Below, one piece after another: positions 23,895 to 36,839 of a DNA stretch of 64,000 nucleotides. The stretch spans positions 4,220,741-4,284,740 of the forward strand of contig CM040441.1 in the NCBI GenBank assembly GCA_022749755.1. Reading direction: 5' to 3'. The first letter of the stretch is position 1, and every line of letters starts with the position of its first letter. The notes beneath the pieces are model-generated. The model was not told the DNA's origin. It ran no database searches and worked only from the letters and a program-made list of their open reading frames with translations. A program made the translations under genes and the position numbers. The stretch comes from Azadirachta indica. Taxonomy: Eukaryota; Streptophyta; Magnoliopsida; Sapindales; Meliaceae.

Positions 23895-24333
23895 AATTAC
23901 GTACCCCATCATACGATTTTCTCAGAGATGCAGTTGGCGTATGTTGAATCCTCAGTTGTGAATCTGCCAAATTTCATTTAATTTCATGCAATAAATGAAT
24001 TTTCTCCGAAACCCTTGTCACGTTGTTTGAATAACTTATCCGGTATGGATATATACATGTAGTTCATCCAGATGTGATGGAAGCCCTGGTAAAGACTGGA
24101 GCCGCGCGCTTGTACTTGATTGCTTCTACACAATGTAGATCTACTGGAAGCTCTGGTAACGATTTAAGCATATCGCAATTATTCAAGATTAAATTATACA
24201 GCTTAAACTGTTGCTTGATGCTTGTAGCCAAACTTTCGAAGCTATTTCCCTTTAGATTTAAAAACTCCAATGAAGAAAGACAGCCAATATCCTGCGGTAT
24301 TTCTTTCACTTCACAGTGATCTATCATCAACAA
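23895..24333 (-). pseudogene. TNL LRR fragment D, inverted
   Basis: Read on the minus strand, 24333-24064 encodes TNL-type LRRs (KEIPQDIGCLSSLEFLNL, KSLPELP). About 60-170 bp further on, out of frame, comes the end-of-LRR block 'ADSQLRIQH' followed by 'TASLR', which matches fragment A at 14520-14570. Nothing of the TIR or NB-ARC is present upstream on that strand. It faces the other TNL pieces, so an inversion or independent insertion is needed. Confidence 0.75.
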
Positions 24334-25089
24334 ATTATTTTTCTATTTATGAACTTATGAATATATTTAAGGACTTACTTTTGTTATTATCCCAAAATTG
24401 ACAAAAGTACGAGTGAAATATGTTTCGAATTGAGGATGTAGGGGCTTAATTTGAAGTCGCTCGATTATTTGATATAAATATAATAGTCAAAATATTAATT
24501 AAAAAAATGGACCCCATTAAAAATTAGCATTTCCCAAACATTATTTTTATAAGTTTTGAGGTTAAAATTGAATAGAAATACTAGTAATAGTATTTGACCC
24601 ACTGGGATAAATATATACTGTACACGCCAGTGATTCCTCTGAGTGAAAATAGAATGGGCTATGACCAATCACTTGGTAATATTGATCAGAAGAATTTGAG
24701 TCCACCAGCAAGTCCAAACATAGAACAGAACAAATTGGAAAATAACTTACGTCAATACGAAGAGTCAACCAAGAATAAATAGCAATAATTCTAAGGCCCG
24801 TTTAGTAGTGCTAATTAGGATTTTATAAGTACTAATTAATATATTTGGTAATTTCATAAAAATTTATATATATTTATGTAGATGAAATTAACGTGTAGGA
24901 TAATTTTTGAATTAGCTCTTAATGAGATGTTCTTGTAAAATTAGTACTTCAAGTGTTTAATTGGGCAATACTTCAATTTTGGTAAAACATTCTAATTTAT
25001 AAAATATTCTCAATAAAGTTTAAAAATTCTCACCAAATTTAATGAAAATTTTATGATTCCTGACATGCCTACAACTAACTTTAAAAATT
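24334..25089. other. Intergenic DNA
   Basis: No gene. 'aaggcccgtttagtagtgct' at 24793 has the look of the edge of a MITE-like element, but I could not find a matching inverted end. Confidence 0.3.
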
Positions 25090-25390
25090 TCAATTCTTAT
25101 CCTATTTTATTATATTTCTTTTGTAATAGATTATTTTATTTTTTAATTATTAATATAATGTTACTTTTATAACAAATTTATTCATTTAATTTCTTAAATA
25201 GTAATTACTTTTAGAAATAATTATAAAATCAAAATGTTATTATTACTAAATAATTATTTTTTTTTTTATTATATTTATTATTATTAAACATATTATATAT
25301 AAAAATATGACTAATACAGGGACATTTAGTATGTCTCCATTGAATTCTATATAGCAGTTAATTTAAAAATATATGTAAGGGTAACTTATT
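25090..25390. repeat. AT-rich dispersed repeat, copy 1 of 3
   Basis: About 300 bp running from 'tattctat/tcctattttat' through 'taacaaatttattca' to 'aaaatatgactaat'. It is found again at 49295-49620 and 49900-50210. It is noncoding and its type is unknown. Confidence 0.55.
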
Positions 25391-26209
25391 TTATAATTTT
25401 TATTTTTTATTTTTAAAATATTTATTTTTATTAAAAAATACCAATATATAAATATTAATTATTAATTTTAAAAAAGTTATAATGTCCATTTTAATAATTT
25501 GTTAATATCAAAATATTTTCTTAATTACAAATTTAAACACCAAATTAAGTAAAAAAATATAATATAAGTACTTTTAATAATTATTAGTCAAGCAATAACT
25601 ACTTTTTTTAAAAAAACTACTAAAATAAAAATGGCTAGAGTACAAATGTTAAGCACATATTTTCAGCATCGAAATATTAAAAGTTGATGTGCAAAATTTT
25701 TAATGTGCCAAATTCCGTTTATTTTGACTTAAAATATTAAAAGTTGATTGTATCATCTTATTTTTAGGACTAAGTTAAACAAAGAAAAAAATGCATTATA
25801 ATTAGTCTAACAAGTAATAAAGTATTTGGTATCGAAAACGTAAAACAGATCATGAAAGTTTATATAAAAAATCTTCTTGATTGATAAGAGCTAGAATTAC
25901 AAGTTTTCGATTAGTAAATCCTTTCTTAATAAAAACTCTTGATAAGATTTAAGAATTCCAAATAACCTCAGTTATTCAAGCATGAAATATCTAGACGCAC
26001 CAAATTAAAATAAACAAATATAAAATATTTAATAAAAAAGATAAAAGAAAATTAATGCATTAGAATTAATTGTTCTAAAGAAATGATAAAAACCATTTTG
26101 AATAAGAGTTTGAAGGTTTAAACTACATATTTTTTTCTCCTAATCTTACTTTCAAAGCACAACATAACTACATAACCCAATCGAAAACCTAAGTCGTGAA
26201 TATCCAGAT
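25391..26209. other. AT-rich intergenic DNA
   Basis: Nothing recognised. Confidence 0.35.
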
Positions 26210-26535
26210 CAAAGTACTAATTATTACATATAGCAATGATGTATAACTATATATCACACTAGCTTTAGTGCTATCTATCACAAACTTTGAATGAGATTTA
26301 TCCCAGCAAGTTGAAAGAGAGACTTCCAGGTTCTTAAGTGCCAAACACTGTTGATTTTGGTGGAAACCAACTCGAATACGCAACCAAATTTTTTCACCCT
26401 AAGACAGATAAGGAATTCTATGGAAAAGTTAAAAAAAAGTAATTAGTCAAGTCCTCCTTCGCATAATTAAGTCTAGACTCGCACTATTCCTTTGGAATTT
26501 AGACCTCTCACTTTTTTCCACAAGTACTACTATAT
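26210..26535 (+). promoter_or_regulatory. Receptor-kinase proximal promoter without a gene
   Basis: This segment matches the last ~400 bp before the kinase genes at 50420-50830 and 29320-29545: 'ccaaacactgttgattttgg', 'aaggaattctatggaaaag', and 'ctactatatatact' at about 26525-26540. Where the signal-peptide exon should begin, the sequence switches to the distal upstream block shared with 1075 onwards. A copy of the gene was lost or cut out here. Confidence 0.7.
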
Positions 26536-28460
26536 ATACTAATATCTCAATAATGTGAAAGCAACAAGACAGAGAAAAGCAGGCATAAATACGTGGTCCA
26601 TATATTTTTTCTTTACACGAAAGAAAAAGAAAATAAAGAATGAAAATTTTGATGGTAAGATACGAAAATAAGGAATGAAAAATTTGATGGTAAGATACCG
26701 AAATCCATGTGGTCCACAAATGACTAAGAAGAGGAGACTAAAAGAATGACCAAATAATCTTTTGTAGAGAAATATACAGTATATACGCACACCTTATTTA
26801 TATAGTAAACTTAAAAAATATAATATTATGAACTAATTGTACAAGAATGAAATTAGTATATATTAGTTGTAACTTATGATGTGATGCACCTCTCACTCTA
26901 TTACTATTATTCTAATTTAAAATAGTCTAACGTGTCTAAGTATATTCTAAACTACTCCAGTTACAATCGGAGGACAACTGCTCTCCCTCTAATTAAGTTA
27001 TAGAGGTTAGTCCATTGAAATCTAAATTTTTCATATCTTTGGGCAAGAGAGTAGAATTCGTTTTCTCTTTAGTTAACTCTTTTCCATTCTCTTTAATTTC
27101 CTTCACCTTTCCTGCTGCTGTCTCTTTCTTTCGTGTTTCCTGGAAATTTTTGAAATCAGAGTCAGAAATGTAATACAATAATGTAAAATGTTAGAAATTC
27201 AGAAAGGTAATACAGTAATGTGAACTGTCAGAAATTCAACAATAATGTAGCGAAGCAAAAGCACTTGGTCCACCAATAAGCCACTAGTGACCGACTTCCA
27301 ATAGATAATGAAATAATTAAATAACATTGTTTGACAAATAATGATTTCAGTTTAATGCAAATTTTGATTTTTTAAAGATATTATATATACAATCTATTAA
27401 TACTATTGAAAATTTATAGAAAATTGAGAGTGTGAGTTTGGTACCGCTTAAACTTTTGCACCCAATTTAGTCAATGTCTATTCTTACTGTAAAAAATAAT
27501 TTATCCACACTGGAAAGATCCAGTGTGGATATATGATGAGTAATAGTCCTATATATAGTGTATATATAGTGGGGATCACATATAAAATGGGAACAAACCT
27601 TGCTGATGCTACGAAGTTTAGACCGAAAGGCATGACTTCTCATTTGAGAAGTCTGTCTGCTAACCACTCAGACAAACTTAAATAGTTATACAAATCATAC
27701 CTGAGTGGCTATGCAAACTTACCTGCTTGAAGTGTACTTGAAGAATTTAGAAATTTGAGTATTGTTGATTGTGTAAAAATTCTACACTCTATAGAACAGA
27801 AAGTAATTTCGAATACAAAAATTAGCTTTATAACATTTTATAATTCTGGAATCAGACAATAAAGATGTAAACAGAAGCTTAACTTAATTCAATAAAATAT
27901 GTCAAATAAAAATACAAAATAATAATATAGTAAATGTTTAGAGCCTGCTTCTTGTCAAACTTTCCTACCTACTAATTTTCTTGCAACTTTCTTAGAAATT
28001 TCTATTTTACATTTTCCACATCAATCACTTTGTTGAGTAATTATATCCATTTAACAATATTTATTTAAAAAAAACAATTAAGTGTTTAAAGTATGGTTTA
28101 AAATTTACCTATTTAACTCTCAATTTATTAATTAATTCATGCTCAAAATAAATACTGACTTCTTTTCTCACTATATTAATTTGTAGATCAAGAAAATATA
28201 AAGCTCAAAATATATATCAAACAATTAATTCTAAGTACTTCACTGCTGTTAAATAAAAATTAAACAAATAATTTTTAAATTATTGTCACTAAAATACATA
28301 TGAAATAATATTTTGGAAAACCAGAAATCCTTATTTATTTTCGAAAGAAATGCTAAACCATGTGTCCATATTGTTGGGATTGAGGCAATCTAAAAGAAGT
28401 TTTTAGTTCTAAATCATTTGAAAAATTGTAAAGCCAATGGAGTCCTATTCTAATTAAAAC
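26536..28460. repeat. Duplicated intergenic segment, paired with 1075-2960
   Basis: Second copy of the segment described at 1260-2960, with the SINE-like piece at 27430-27720. No gene is called. Confidence 0.6.
27430..27720 (-). mobile_element. Possible tRNA-derived SINE relic (better-kept copy)
   Basis: The minus strand shows box A-like GTCTGAGTGGTTAG at 27673-27660. Positions 27633-27652 are a perfect 8-bp stem hairpin (GACTTCTC-GAGAAGTC) with an AAAT loop. It was inserted before the segment was duplicated, since 1880-2150 has it too. Confidence 0.4.
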
Positions 28461-29602
28461 TTATTTTCCGGACAGCACAATACAGTAGTAATATGAAAGG
28501 AAGAATATAAAGAATGCCATAAAAGACACACATATGGGTCTATACTGTTCATGCAATCATAAAAAATATAGGGGAAAAAGGGTACAGTTTTATATATGAA
28601 TTTATTCTAAATATAATTATTATGTATAATTAGTTAAAAAATTTTGAATATTAATATTTCATGTACGGTTTATTTCATGAAAATATATAAAACATAAATA
28701 TAATTTCATGCCAAGAGTAATTTTCCTCTTAACTTTCCTGCAATTTTCCTGAATCTTATAGACATATTTTTTATATCCTTTTTTTTTAAACATACGTACG
28801 TCGAGCTTTTTTTTTTTTATGGTGAAATCTTATGTTTTAATACATTCTGGAAGATCAGATCATTGATTTTTATTTTTTCATATTAATAACTTAAAGTTTT
28901 GTTTTGTATAAATTTGTTGTATTTTTAATTTAATTATCAAGTTTTAAACATATGTTAAATATCTAAATGACTGAAATTAAATTAGATTGTGTGGGAAAAA
29001 TAGTTAAAGTATGTTATCTTTTAAATAATCTTCTAATACAAAAGAAAAAAAATTATGTTTAAGAAACTAATTTCATATTCTTCCATATTTAATTTACGTT
29101 TTCTCTGCGTCAAATTAATTTCTAATATGAAAATTTTATTTTTTTGGTAGGCGGAAGTTTAATAAATCAATAATATGAAAGCAACATGACAGAGAAGTGA
29201 AAGCAGCTATAAATACATGGGTCCATATATTTTTTTCTTCACGAAACAATAAGAAAATAAAGATTGTAAAATTTGGCAGTTGAGATGCCCAATTCCATAC
29301 GGTCCATAAATGACTAAAAGGAGGAGACTTAAGTGTCAAACACTTTTGATTTTGGCGGAGACAAACTCGAGATCGCAACCAAATTTAGTCGTCTTGAAGA
29401 TACGACAAGGAATTCTATGGAAAAAGTTAAATAATATAACTAATCAAGTCCTCATTTTCATAATTAAGTTTAGACTTGCACTATGCCTTTGAAATTTACA
29501 CCTCTCACTTTTTCCCACACCTACTACTATATATACTGAAAAGGCTAGCTGCCCAAGATACAAAGAAGCAAGTTTCAGGAAATTGCCTTCTCAATTTAAG
29601 AA
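28461..29602 (+). promoter_or_regulatory. Upstream region and promoter of receptor kinase copy 2
   Basis: Shared with 2960-4027. TATATATA lies at 29528-29535, 75 bp before the ATG. The leader between them has no intron signals. No gene is seen on either strand. Confidence 0.55.
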
Positions 29603-32600
29603 ATGAGGACAAGGATTTGCTACTTGGCTCATTTTCCTTCCATTTTTCTTTTTTGCATCACAGTATTGCGGGCATCAATTTTTGCCTCTTCTACTAATGC
29701 CTTTCAGGAGAGAGATCGGGTTGCCTTGCTTGCTTTCAAGTCAATGATTATTCATGACCCTGAAGGAATGCTAAGCTTGTGGAATGATTCTCGTGATTTC
29801 TGTAAATGGGAGGGCATTACATGCAGCCACAGACACAGAAGAGTCACCACCTTGAACCTGAGATCGAGAGGCTTGATTGGTTCATTGTCTCCTCACCTTG
29901 GCAACCTCAGCTTCCTAAGGGAGATGGATCTTTCTAACAATAGTATTCGAGGTGAAATCCCTCATGAGTTCGGCCGTTTGTTCAGGTTAGAAGCTCTATA
30001 TCTAGTCAATAACTCCCTTGTTGGAAAAATTCCTGCCAATTTGTCTTATTGCTCCAGGCTCACAGTTTTATATTTAAGAGGCAACATCCTAGTAGGAAAT
30101 ATTCCGAAGGAATTTGTCTCCCTTTATAATCTCAAAATATTAGCTTTAAGTAGTAACAATTTGACAGGACGCATTCCACCTTTTCTTGGGAATATGACCT
30201 CCCTACATAGATTATCTTTAGCATTCAACGCATTTGGAGGTAATATTCCAGATACATTAAATCCATTGAAACAGTTAGAATTCCTTGCGCTTGGGGCAAA
30301 CAATCTCGACGGTACAATCCCTCTCTCCTTATACAACCTTTCCTCTCTCGCCGTCTTTTCCTTATCTCAAAATCAACTTCATGGAAGTCTTCCGCCAAGT
30401 TTAGGTCTTAATCTTCCTAATCTCCAAATGTTCCAAATTTCATATAACTTCTTGAGTGGATCCATTCCAATATCTTTATCAAATTCTTCTAAACTTGAAT
30501 TGATTGAAATGTCTTTTAATAGTCTTTCTGGAAAATTGTCAGTTGATTTCAGAGGCATGAAGCATCTTTCATTCCTAAATGTAGGCTCAAATAATTTAGG
30601 AAGTGGCGAGGATGATGAGATGAGATTTATTAATTCTTTGGTCAACTGTAGCAAACTGGATGCTTTTGCCATGTATACGAACCTATTCACGGGAGCATTA
30701 CCTCATTCAATAGTTAATCTCACTTCTAAACTCCGTATTTTAATCATAACTTCTAACAAAATTTACGGAAGCATACCTTCAGGGATAGGCAATATGGTTA
30801 ACTTGGAACTTTTAGGTATAGGTGATAACCTAATTACTGGAAAGATTCCGAAGGAAATGGGAATGTTTCAAAATTTAAAAGCTTTGAATCTTGCTCAAAA
30901 TAACCTCTCGGGGGAAATTCCTTCCTACCTGGGAAACCTATCAGCCCTACAAAAATTTCTCTTGGCGGCTAACAAATTATCAGGAGCAATACCTTCTAGT
31001 CTAGGAAAACTAAAACAATTATTATTCTTGGATATTTCCCAAAATGACCTTAGTGGAAGCATACCCAAAGAAATTTTTAACATAACATCTCTGTCAATTG
31101 GATTTTATCTTAACAAAAATCATTTGGTCGGATCCATAACTCCAAATATTGGTGATTTGAAAGCTATATCGACAATTGATGTGTCTGATAATAGCTTGTC
31201 GGGTGAAATTCCCAGAGAACTTGGTTTTTGTTCTAGTCTTGAAGGCCTTTATATGGAGCGAAACTTCTTCCATGGATCCATTCCTCAATCCCTAAGTTCC
31301 TTGAAAGGTATTCAATATATTGATCTTTCTCAGAACAATTTATCTGGCCAAATTCCACAATTCCTGGAGACTCTTTCCTTGCGGCAGCTAAATTTATCTT
31401 TTAATAGTTTGGAAGGTCAAGTACCAACAAAAGGAATTTTTGCAACTGCAAGTGGGGCATCAGTTGCTGGAAATACTAGACTTTGTGGGGGCATAGCTGA
31501 ATTCAGACTTCCAAATTGCACCAACAACAACCCCAGCAAAAAGAAGATCTCTCGAGTATCAAAAATAATAATTTCAGCTGCAAGTGCCTTTTTGGGATTA
31601 CTCTTGGTCTCCTTTATCATTTACTGGTGGCTCAGAAATAGAAGAGGAAAACAAAAACAACCTTCTTCATCCACACTAGAAAAAACACTTTTGAAAGTTT
31701 CTTATGAAAGCCTCCTTAAAGCAACTGATGGGTTTTCTTCAACAAACTTGCTTGGAGTTGGCAGTTTTGGCTCAGTGTATAAGGGAAATCTTGATCAAGA
31801 TGGAATCGTTGTTGCGATCAAAGTACTTAATCTTCAACGACGAGGAGCTTTAAAGAGCTTCATGGCAGAATGTAAAGCGTTGAGAAATATCCGTCACAAA
31901 AATCTTGTCAAGATCATAACATCTTGCTCAAGTATTGATTTTCAGGGCAATGACTTCAAAGCTCTAGTTTATGAGTACATGCCAAATGGGAGTCTCGAGC
32001 AGTGGCTGCATCCAACTTTAGAAACAGAAAATAAGGAAGTTAGGAAGCTTTCCCTTCTTCAGAGAATTAGCATCGGAACTGATGTGGCTTCTGCAATAGA
32101 TTATCTTCATCACCACTGCAAAGAACCAATCCTTCATTGTGATTTGAAGCCAAGCAATGTCCTTCTGGACAATGATATGACTGCTCACGTTGGTGATTTC
32201 GGGCTAGTAAGGTTTCAACTAGAAATCTCAAATCCAAATACAAGCAGCTCTATTGGAATAAGAGGAACAACCGGGTATGCAGCCCCAGGTAACAAAAATT
32301 AAGATATTTTATATATTTTCTAGTTTCCGAAAATCTCATATAACCTATTCATATAAATTGTGTATTGCAGAGTACGGTATGGGAAGTGAAGTGTCTACAA
32401 ATGGAGATGTCTACAGTTACGGGATTCTATTGCTAGAAATGGTAACAAGGAGAAAACCCACAGATCCAATGTTTGAAGGAGACTTGAATCTTCATAACTT
32501 TGCCAGAACAGCTTTGCCTGATCGGATTATGGACATTGTGGATCCATTTCTTCTAAATGATGACGAAGAGGTGAGTACCACTAACCATAGATTGAGGCAA

Positions 32601-32756
32601 ACAAGAAACAATAACAAAATGGAATGCCTCATCTCTTTGGTAAGGATTGGAGTTGCGTGTTCAATGGAATCACCACAAGATCGTATGAATGTAACCGATG
32701 CTCTCCATCAATTGCAATCCGTCAGGAAAATCCTTCTTCAGCATACAAGATTGTAA
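29603..32756 (+). CDS. LRR-XII receptor-like Ser/Thr kinase, copy 2, intact
   Basis: Exon 1 is 29603-32288 and exon 2 is 32371-32756, joined with GT-AG inside the Glu codon of APE; this gives 1023 residues, the size of XA21 and EFR. Signal peptide about 1-29; LRR cap about 35-75 (ALLAFKS, CKWEGITC); some 21-22 LRRs to about 610; juxtamembrane Cys pair near LCGG...PNC; transmembrane helix about 655-677; kinase about 712-1000. Kinase residues present: glycine loop GVGSFG at 718, Lys740, helix-C Glu756, HCDLKPSN with Asp847, DFG at 865. Cys846 before the Asp makes it non-RD, the class of plant receptors for microbial patterns, so it probably sits in the plasma membrane and signals through a SERK-type co-receptor. 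The ligand cannot be told. The start is fixed by the signal peptide and by three-way paralogue alignment. No lesion is seen. Confidence 0.93.
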
Positions 32757-32768
32757 TCCGCGAAAGAG

Positions 32769-32844
32769 GTATATATATTAATTACTTTCTCTCTTTTGTT
32801 CTTTCACCTTTTGTTTTTACACTTAATCTTTTTACTAATCACAG
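32769..32844 (+). other. Predicted 3'-UTR intron of receptor kinase copy 2
   Basis: 'gaaagag|gtatat' and 'ctaatcacag|gg' lie 76 bp apart in the same place as behind copy 1. Confidence 0.4.
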
Positions 32845-33589
32845 GGAAATGACCATGTTAAGATCTCAAGAAGTAGAAAGTAAAATGTGATTTTAAACAA
32901 AGAAAGATGATAATCAAATGACAAGGAGTAACCTGGGTGTCTGATGATTTCAGTTATGTTGTATTCAATATCTTTCAAATAAAAAGTTCTGGGATTTTTC
33001 TATTGAGGTTTAAATTATTGTTAGAATTTGTGGGTTATTTGAAATCAAAATCTTCTGACTTATTCTTCCATCTTCAAGTTAACTCCATTACCAATAATCT
33101 TTGACCAAAACAATTTGAATAGGAGTAATTTTTTATTAAAGAAGAAGAAAAGTGGAAGGAACCAAAAAATTGATCGAAGACACTGAAGAAATAAGGTCCG
33201 TGATTTTACTAACTACATGTATAAAAAGGGAGTTAGTAATTTGCCAAACATATATATTAGTGAGATGCAGAGTCAATAGGGAGATAAAGAAGAAAGAAGA
33301 AATAAGGGAAATATTAGTTTGTATGTATGTGTATTGAAAAATTATATAATTGAGTGTTTGTTGATTGTAAAAATTTGTACTAATTTTTTGTATGAGTGAT
33401 TGTCTTTATTGTGTGTATATAATACTTATACTATTCTTATATATTAATAGCTCTAATTTATTTAAATTAAAAGGTGTTTAATTTATTTTTCATCAAAATT
33501 TAGTATCAAGACCTTTACGTGTTCCAACAAGTGTTTATCAGAGATTGTCTAAACTCGTAAGTTGAAGAATAAATTTAATTTTTTTTATC

Positions 33590-33681
33590 ATTTCTGATAT
33601 CGGTTAATTATTGATTGTCTATAAAAGCACAATAATTGGATAGCACATAGTTTTCAATACTATATTACTCCATATTACTCC

Positions 33682-33724
<43 letters not shown>

Positions 33725-34385
33725 GATTTTGTCAGTATAATTTATTCATTATTTCCTATATAAACAAGGGAAAGTGATGAACAAGTGTCCTAAAATAAAG
33801 AAAAATTGTTACTTTAATTTTTTAAAGTAATAATTGAATCTGATAAGATATGTAAACCAGCATTTGTCATTCACAGTAGTAACAGTTTGTAGATAACATG
33901 ATATTTAATAGAAAATCAAATAATTGCTTGTTGTTTCTATATGATACTATTTTGCCCACTAGGATAAATAATGTCAAAGCTCTAGGGATAAAAGTAACAT
34001 GCCACTTGGCCTTATTTTTGGGCACCACATGAAAATATCTATCTCGACATGTCTACCAGTGTAAGTTACGAAAGCTTCACCATGATGGAACCTCACCATG
34101 AAATGAATGGTATTGAAGGGCCTTGGACAAAATGAACTAAAACTAAAAAAGGAAAAGTGATGCATGCTTAATAAATTCGATAGGAAAGTGCTGTAAAAGT
34201 TGACCTTGTTCGGAGTCTGAGGTGAATGCGATTAATGAGGCGTCATTATCATCAACATAGTGGCCAATGATGGAGTGGCATGTGGGAGGGTTACAATAAG
34301 ACAATCAATAATGGATTTACCTTTTTTTCAAACTAATGGCGAGCATAATTTCTTCTCCACAAAGTCAACAGTGAGCTTACAATAC
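33590..34385. repeat. 3'-flank repeat R2, first of four in tandem
   Basis: Noncoding. Unit landmark 'aaataaagaaaaattg' near 33793. An AT dinucleotide run lies in its left part at 33694-33718. It belongs to the same family as R1 at 8360. Confidence 0.65.
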
Positions 34386-34832
34386 CTATGAGAAAGAGAT
34401 GAAAACGTGTCATAAGATGAAGGAAAATTATTATCTTCATTTTTTTAAGTAATAATTGAATATGATAAGATATGTAAACCAGCATATATCACTAACACTA
34501 GCAATAATTTATAATTAACATGATATTTAGTGGAAATTTAAAGAATTGCTTCAGGTTTCTATATGTTACTATTTTGCCCACTAAGACAAATAATGTAAAA
34601 GTTCTAGGGATAAAAGTAGGATGTCACGTGGCCCTATTTTTGGGCATCCATATGAAAATATCTATCTTGGCATGCCCACCAATGCAAGTTATGAAAGTTT
34701 TATTGCGATGAAACCTCACCATGAAATGAATGGTATTCAAGGGCCTAGGACAAAATGATCCGAGACTAAAAAAAATTATGCGTGCTTAGTAAATTAGATG
34801 AGAAAACACTGCAAGAGTTAACCTTGCTCAGA

Positions 34833-35384
34833 GTTTGAAGTGAATTTGATTAATGTGGCGTCATTATCATCCTATTAGGGAACATCTTGGTTGTAATATC
34901 TTGGGTTTTACTTTAATTAGAATACTCATGTTGAATACGTCCATTTTGTATTATGTGAGGACATAATAATTTAGAATTTATAAGACAAATATGTTTATTA
35001 AAAAAAAAACTTAATTAGGACGAATATGTTTATGACTTTAAAAGAATAGAATTATTAGATAATATAAACTTTGTTGTCGGCAAAAGGTATAAAAAGAAAA
35101 ATTGAAGGGTTTGAAGTGAATTTGATTAATGTGGCATCATTATCATCCTATTAGGGAACATCTTGGTTGTAATATCTTGGGTTTTACTTTAATTAGAATA
35201 CTCATGTTGAATACGTCCATTTTGTATTATGTAAGGACATAATAATTTAGAATTTATAAGATAAATATGTTTATTAAAAAAAAACTTAATTAGGACGAAT
35301 ATGTTTATGACTTTAAAAGAATAGAATTATTAGATAATATAAATTTTGTTGTCGGCAAAAGGTATAAAAAGAAAAAGTAAAGGG
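34833..35384 (+). repeat. 276-bp tandem duplication, nearly identical copies
   Basis: 34833-35108 and 35109-35384 are the same sequence with only a handful of differences, mostly C/T or G/A (for example 'ggcgtc' against 'ggcatc'). Each copy holds 59 bp of R3 flank plus the first ~217 bp of the solo LTR, so it formed after the LTR landed. Confidence 0.85.
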
Positions 35385-36839
35385 TTTGATTGAAATTAAG
35401 ATGCCAAGTGTATTAATTTTAGAACGGATTTGGACACTGCATGTATGGGGTAAGTGGGTGGTAGATGTTAAAAAAAATTATATAATAATTAAATAAGGTA
35501 AGCGGTGGATATATATATATACATAAATCTTCATTTTCAAATTGAAAATCAAAGATCTAACAGAAAGGAAAGAAAAGGAGAAAAAGGAAAAAGAAAGCAG
35601 GTTTAGTTTGAAATTTTGATTTTGATGAATTATTCTAATTTTTAAAAGATTAGTATATTACTTCATTTAGCTGTAAAAAGTTACATTGTTAATATATAAA
35701 TATATGTTTAAATATATATATACATACATTTTAGGTACCAAAATTTGAATTTTAGATCATCATTCATTATTATTTTTAAATTAATATTAGGAAGTGATTG
35801 GGAGGAGAAGAACAAACTAATAGAGGCATAAAAATTATCACGCATATATCAAGTAGGTATTTATATGCATTCGGTGAATTTTAGTTTTAAAACTTAAAAA
35901 TAGGGTGTTTTATTACAGATAATATTTTGATAAATGCGTATAAAATTTCTGAATCACCGCGTATTGATCCAATTAATAGTTTTTCGAATCGGATTCAAAT
36001 AATAGTTTTCATAAGAAAGTTAAATTTTTAAATACAGTGAGAAAATTGTATTAACACGTATTGTGTTTTTATAAATGTATGATTTGTATGAAAATATTGT
36101 GAATATATTTGATAAATGAAAATGTGATGGCCATGATTGTTGTTGTGATGTGGCACCGGTGTTTGGGGAGACGGTCCTTAGGAATAATGCCCCTAAAATA
36201 CGTTTTTATTGGGATGACGATTCCTAAGAATAATGCCCCTAAAGTACGTATGACCAATTTTAGGGCGGCGATCCTTTGAATAATGCCCGTAAAATACGCA
36301 AGCACAAAATTTATGAAATTTTTTTTATATAATGAAATTAATGTGTTTTATGTTGTTTGTATGAACATAGAAATTGAAATTTTGATTTGATATCCTATTA
36401 CACTCTTAGTTAGAAATTAAGAAATGTTTTTATGTTTAAATTTGTTTATTGTAAATTTTAAAACTATTTTTGTGTATAAATGTCTATTGGGTATTAACTT
36501 ATCCCTACTTTTCAAGTTTATGTGACACAAGAGATTCTTGTAAAATATATTTTTGGGGTACTTCAGGATAAAAAATTTTGCTACTTTTGAAACTATATGT
36601 AATTATAAGAGCAGGATCTTGTAAAGTATAATTTTGATATAATTTCTATGCTTGTACTTAGATTTTAGAAGTTATGGAGCTGATTATATTTTGTTGAATA
36701 ATGAAATGAAGCAGTGGGTGTTTAATTTTATTGGAAGTATTTAGGGTGAAATTTTAAAATTCATAGGTTTACATATATGATGTATATTATATTATAGCGA
36801 AAAATCTGTCGAAATTTCTTAGAATTAGGGGATGTTACA
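34892..36839 (+). mobile_element. Solo LTR (retrotransposon footprint)
   Basis: It starts TGTAATATC and ends GATGTTACA, so it has TG...CA ends with a short inverted repeat. It is flanked by TTGGT (34887-34891) and TTGGC (36840-36844), a 5-bp target duplication with one mismatch. It has a TATA-like 'ggtataaaaag' near 35356 and three imperfect copies of 'aataatgcccctaaaatacg' at 36180-36300. No coding domain is present. The LTR proper is about 1.67 kb if counted from the duplicated second start at 35168. Confidence 0.7.

Noticed and set aside
26189..26383. Minus open frame shared with 50082-50600
   Set aside because: It is antisense to the kinase promoter copies. Similarity is explained by the duplicated promoter, and the copy at 29136-29378 diverges and changes frame.
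33694..33718. AT dinucleotide run, with a similar run at 54345-54365
   Set aside because: Simple microsatellite with no further structure.
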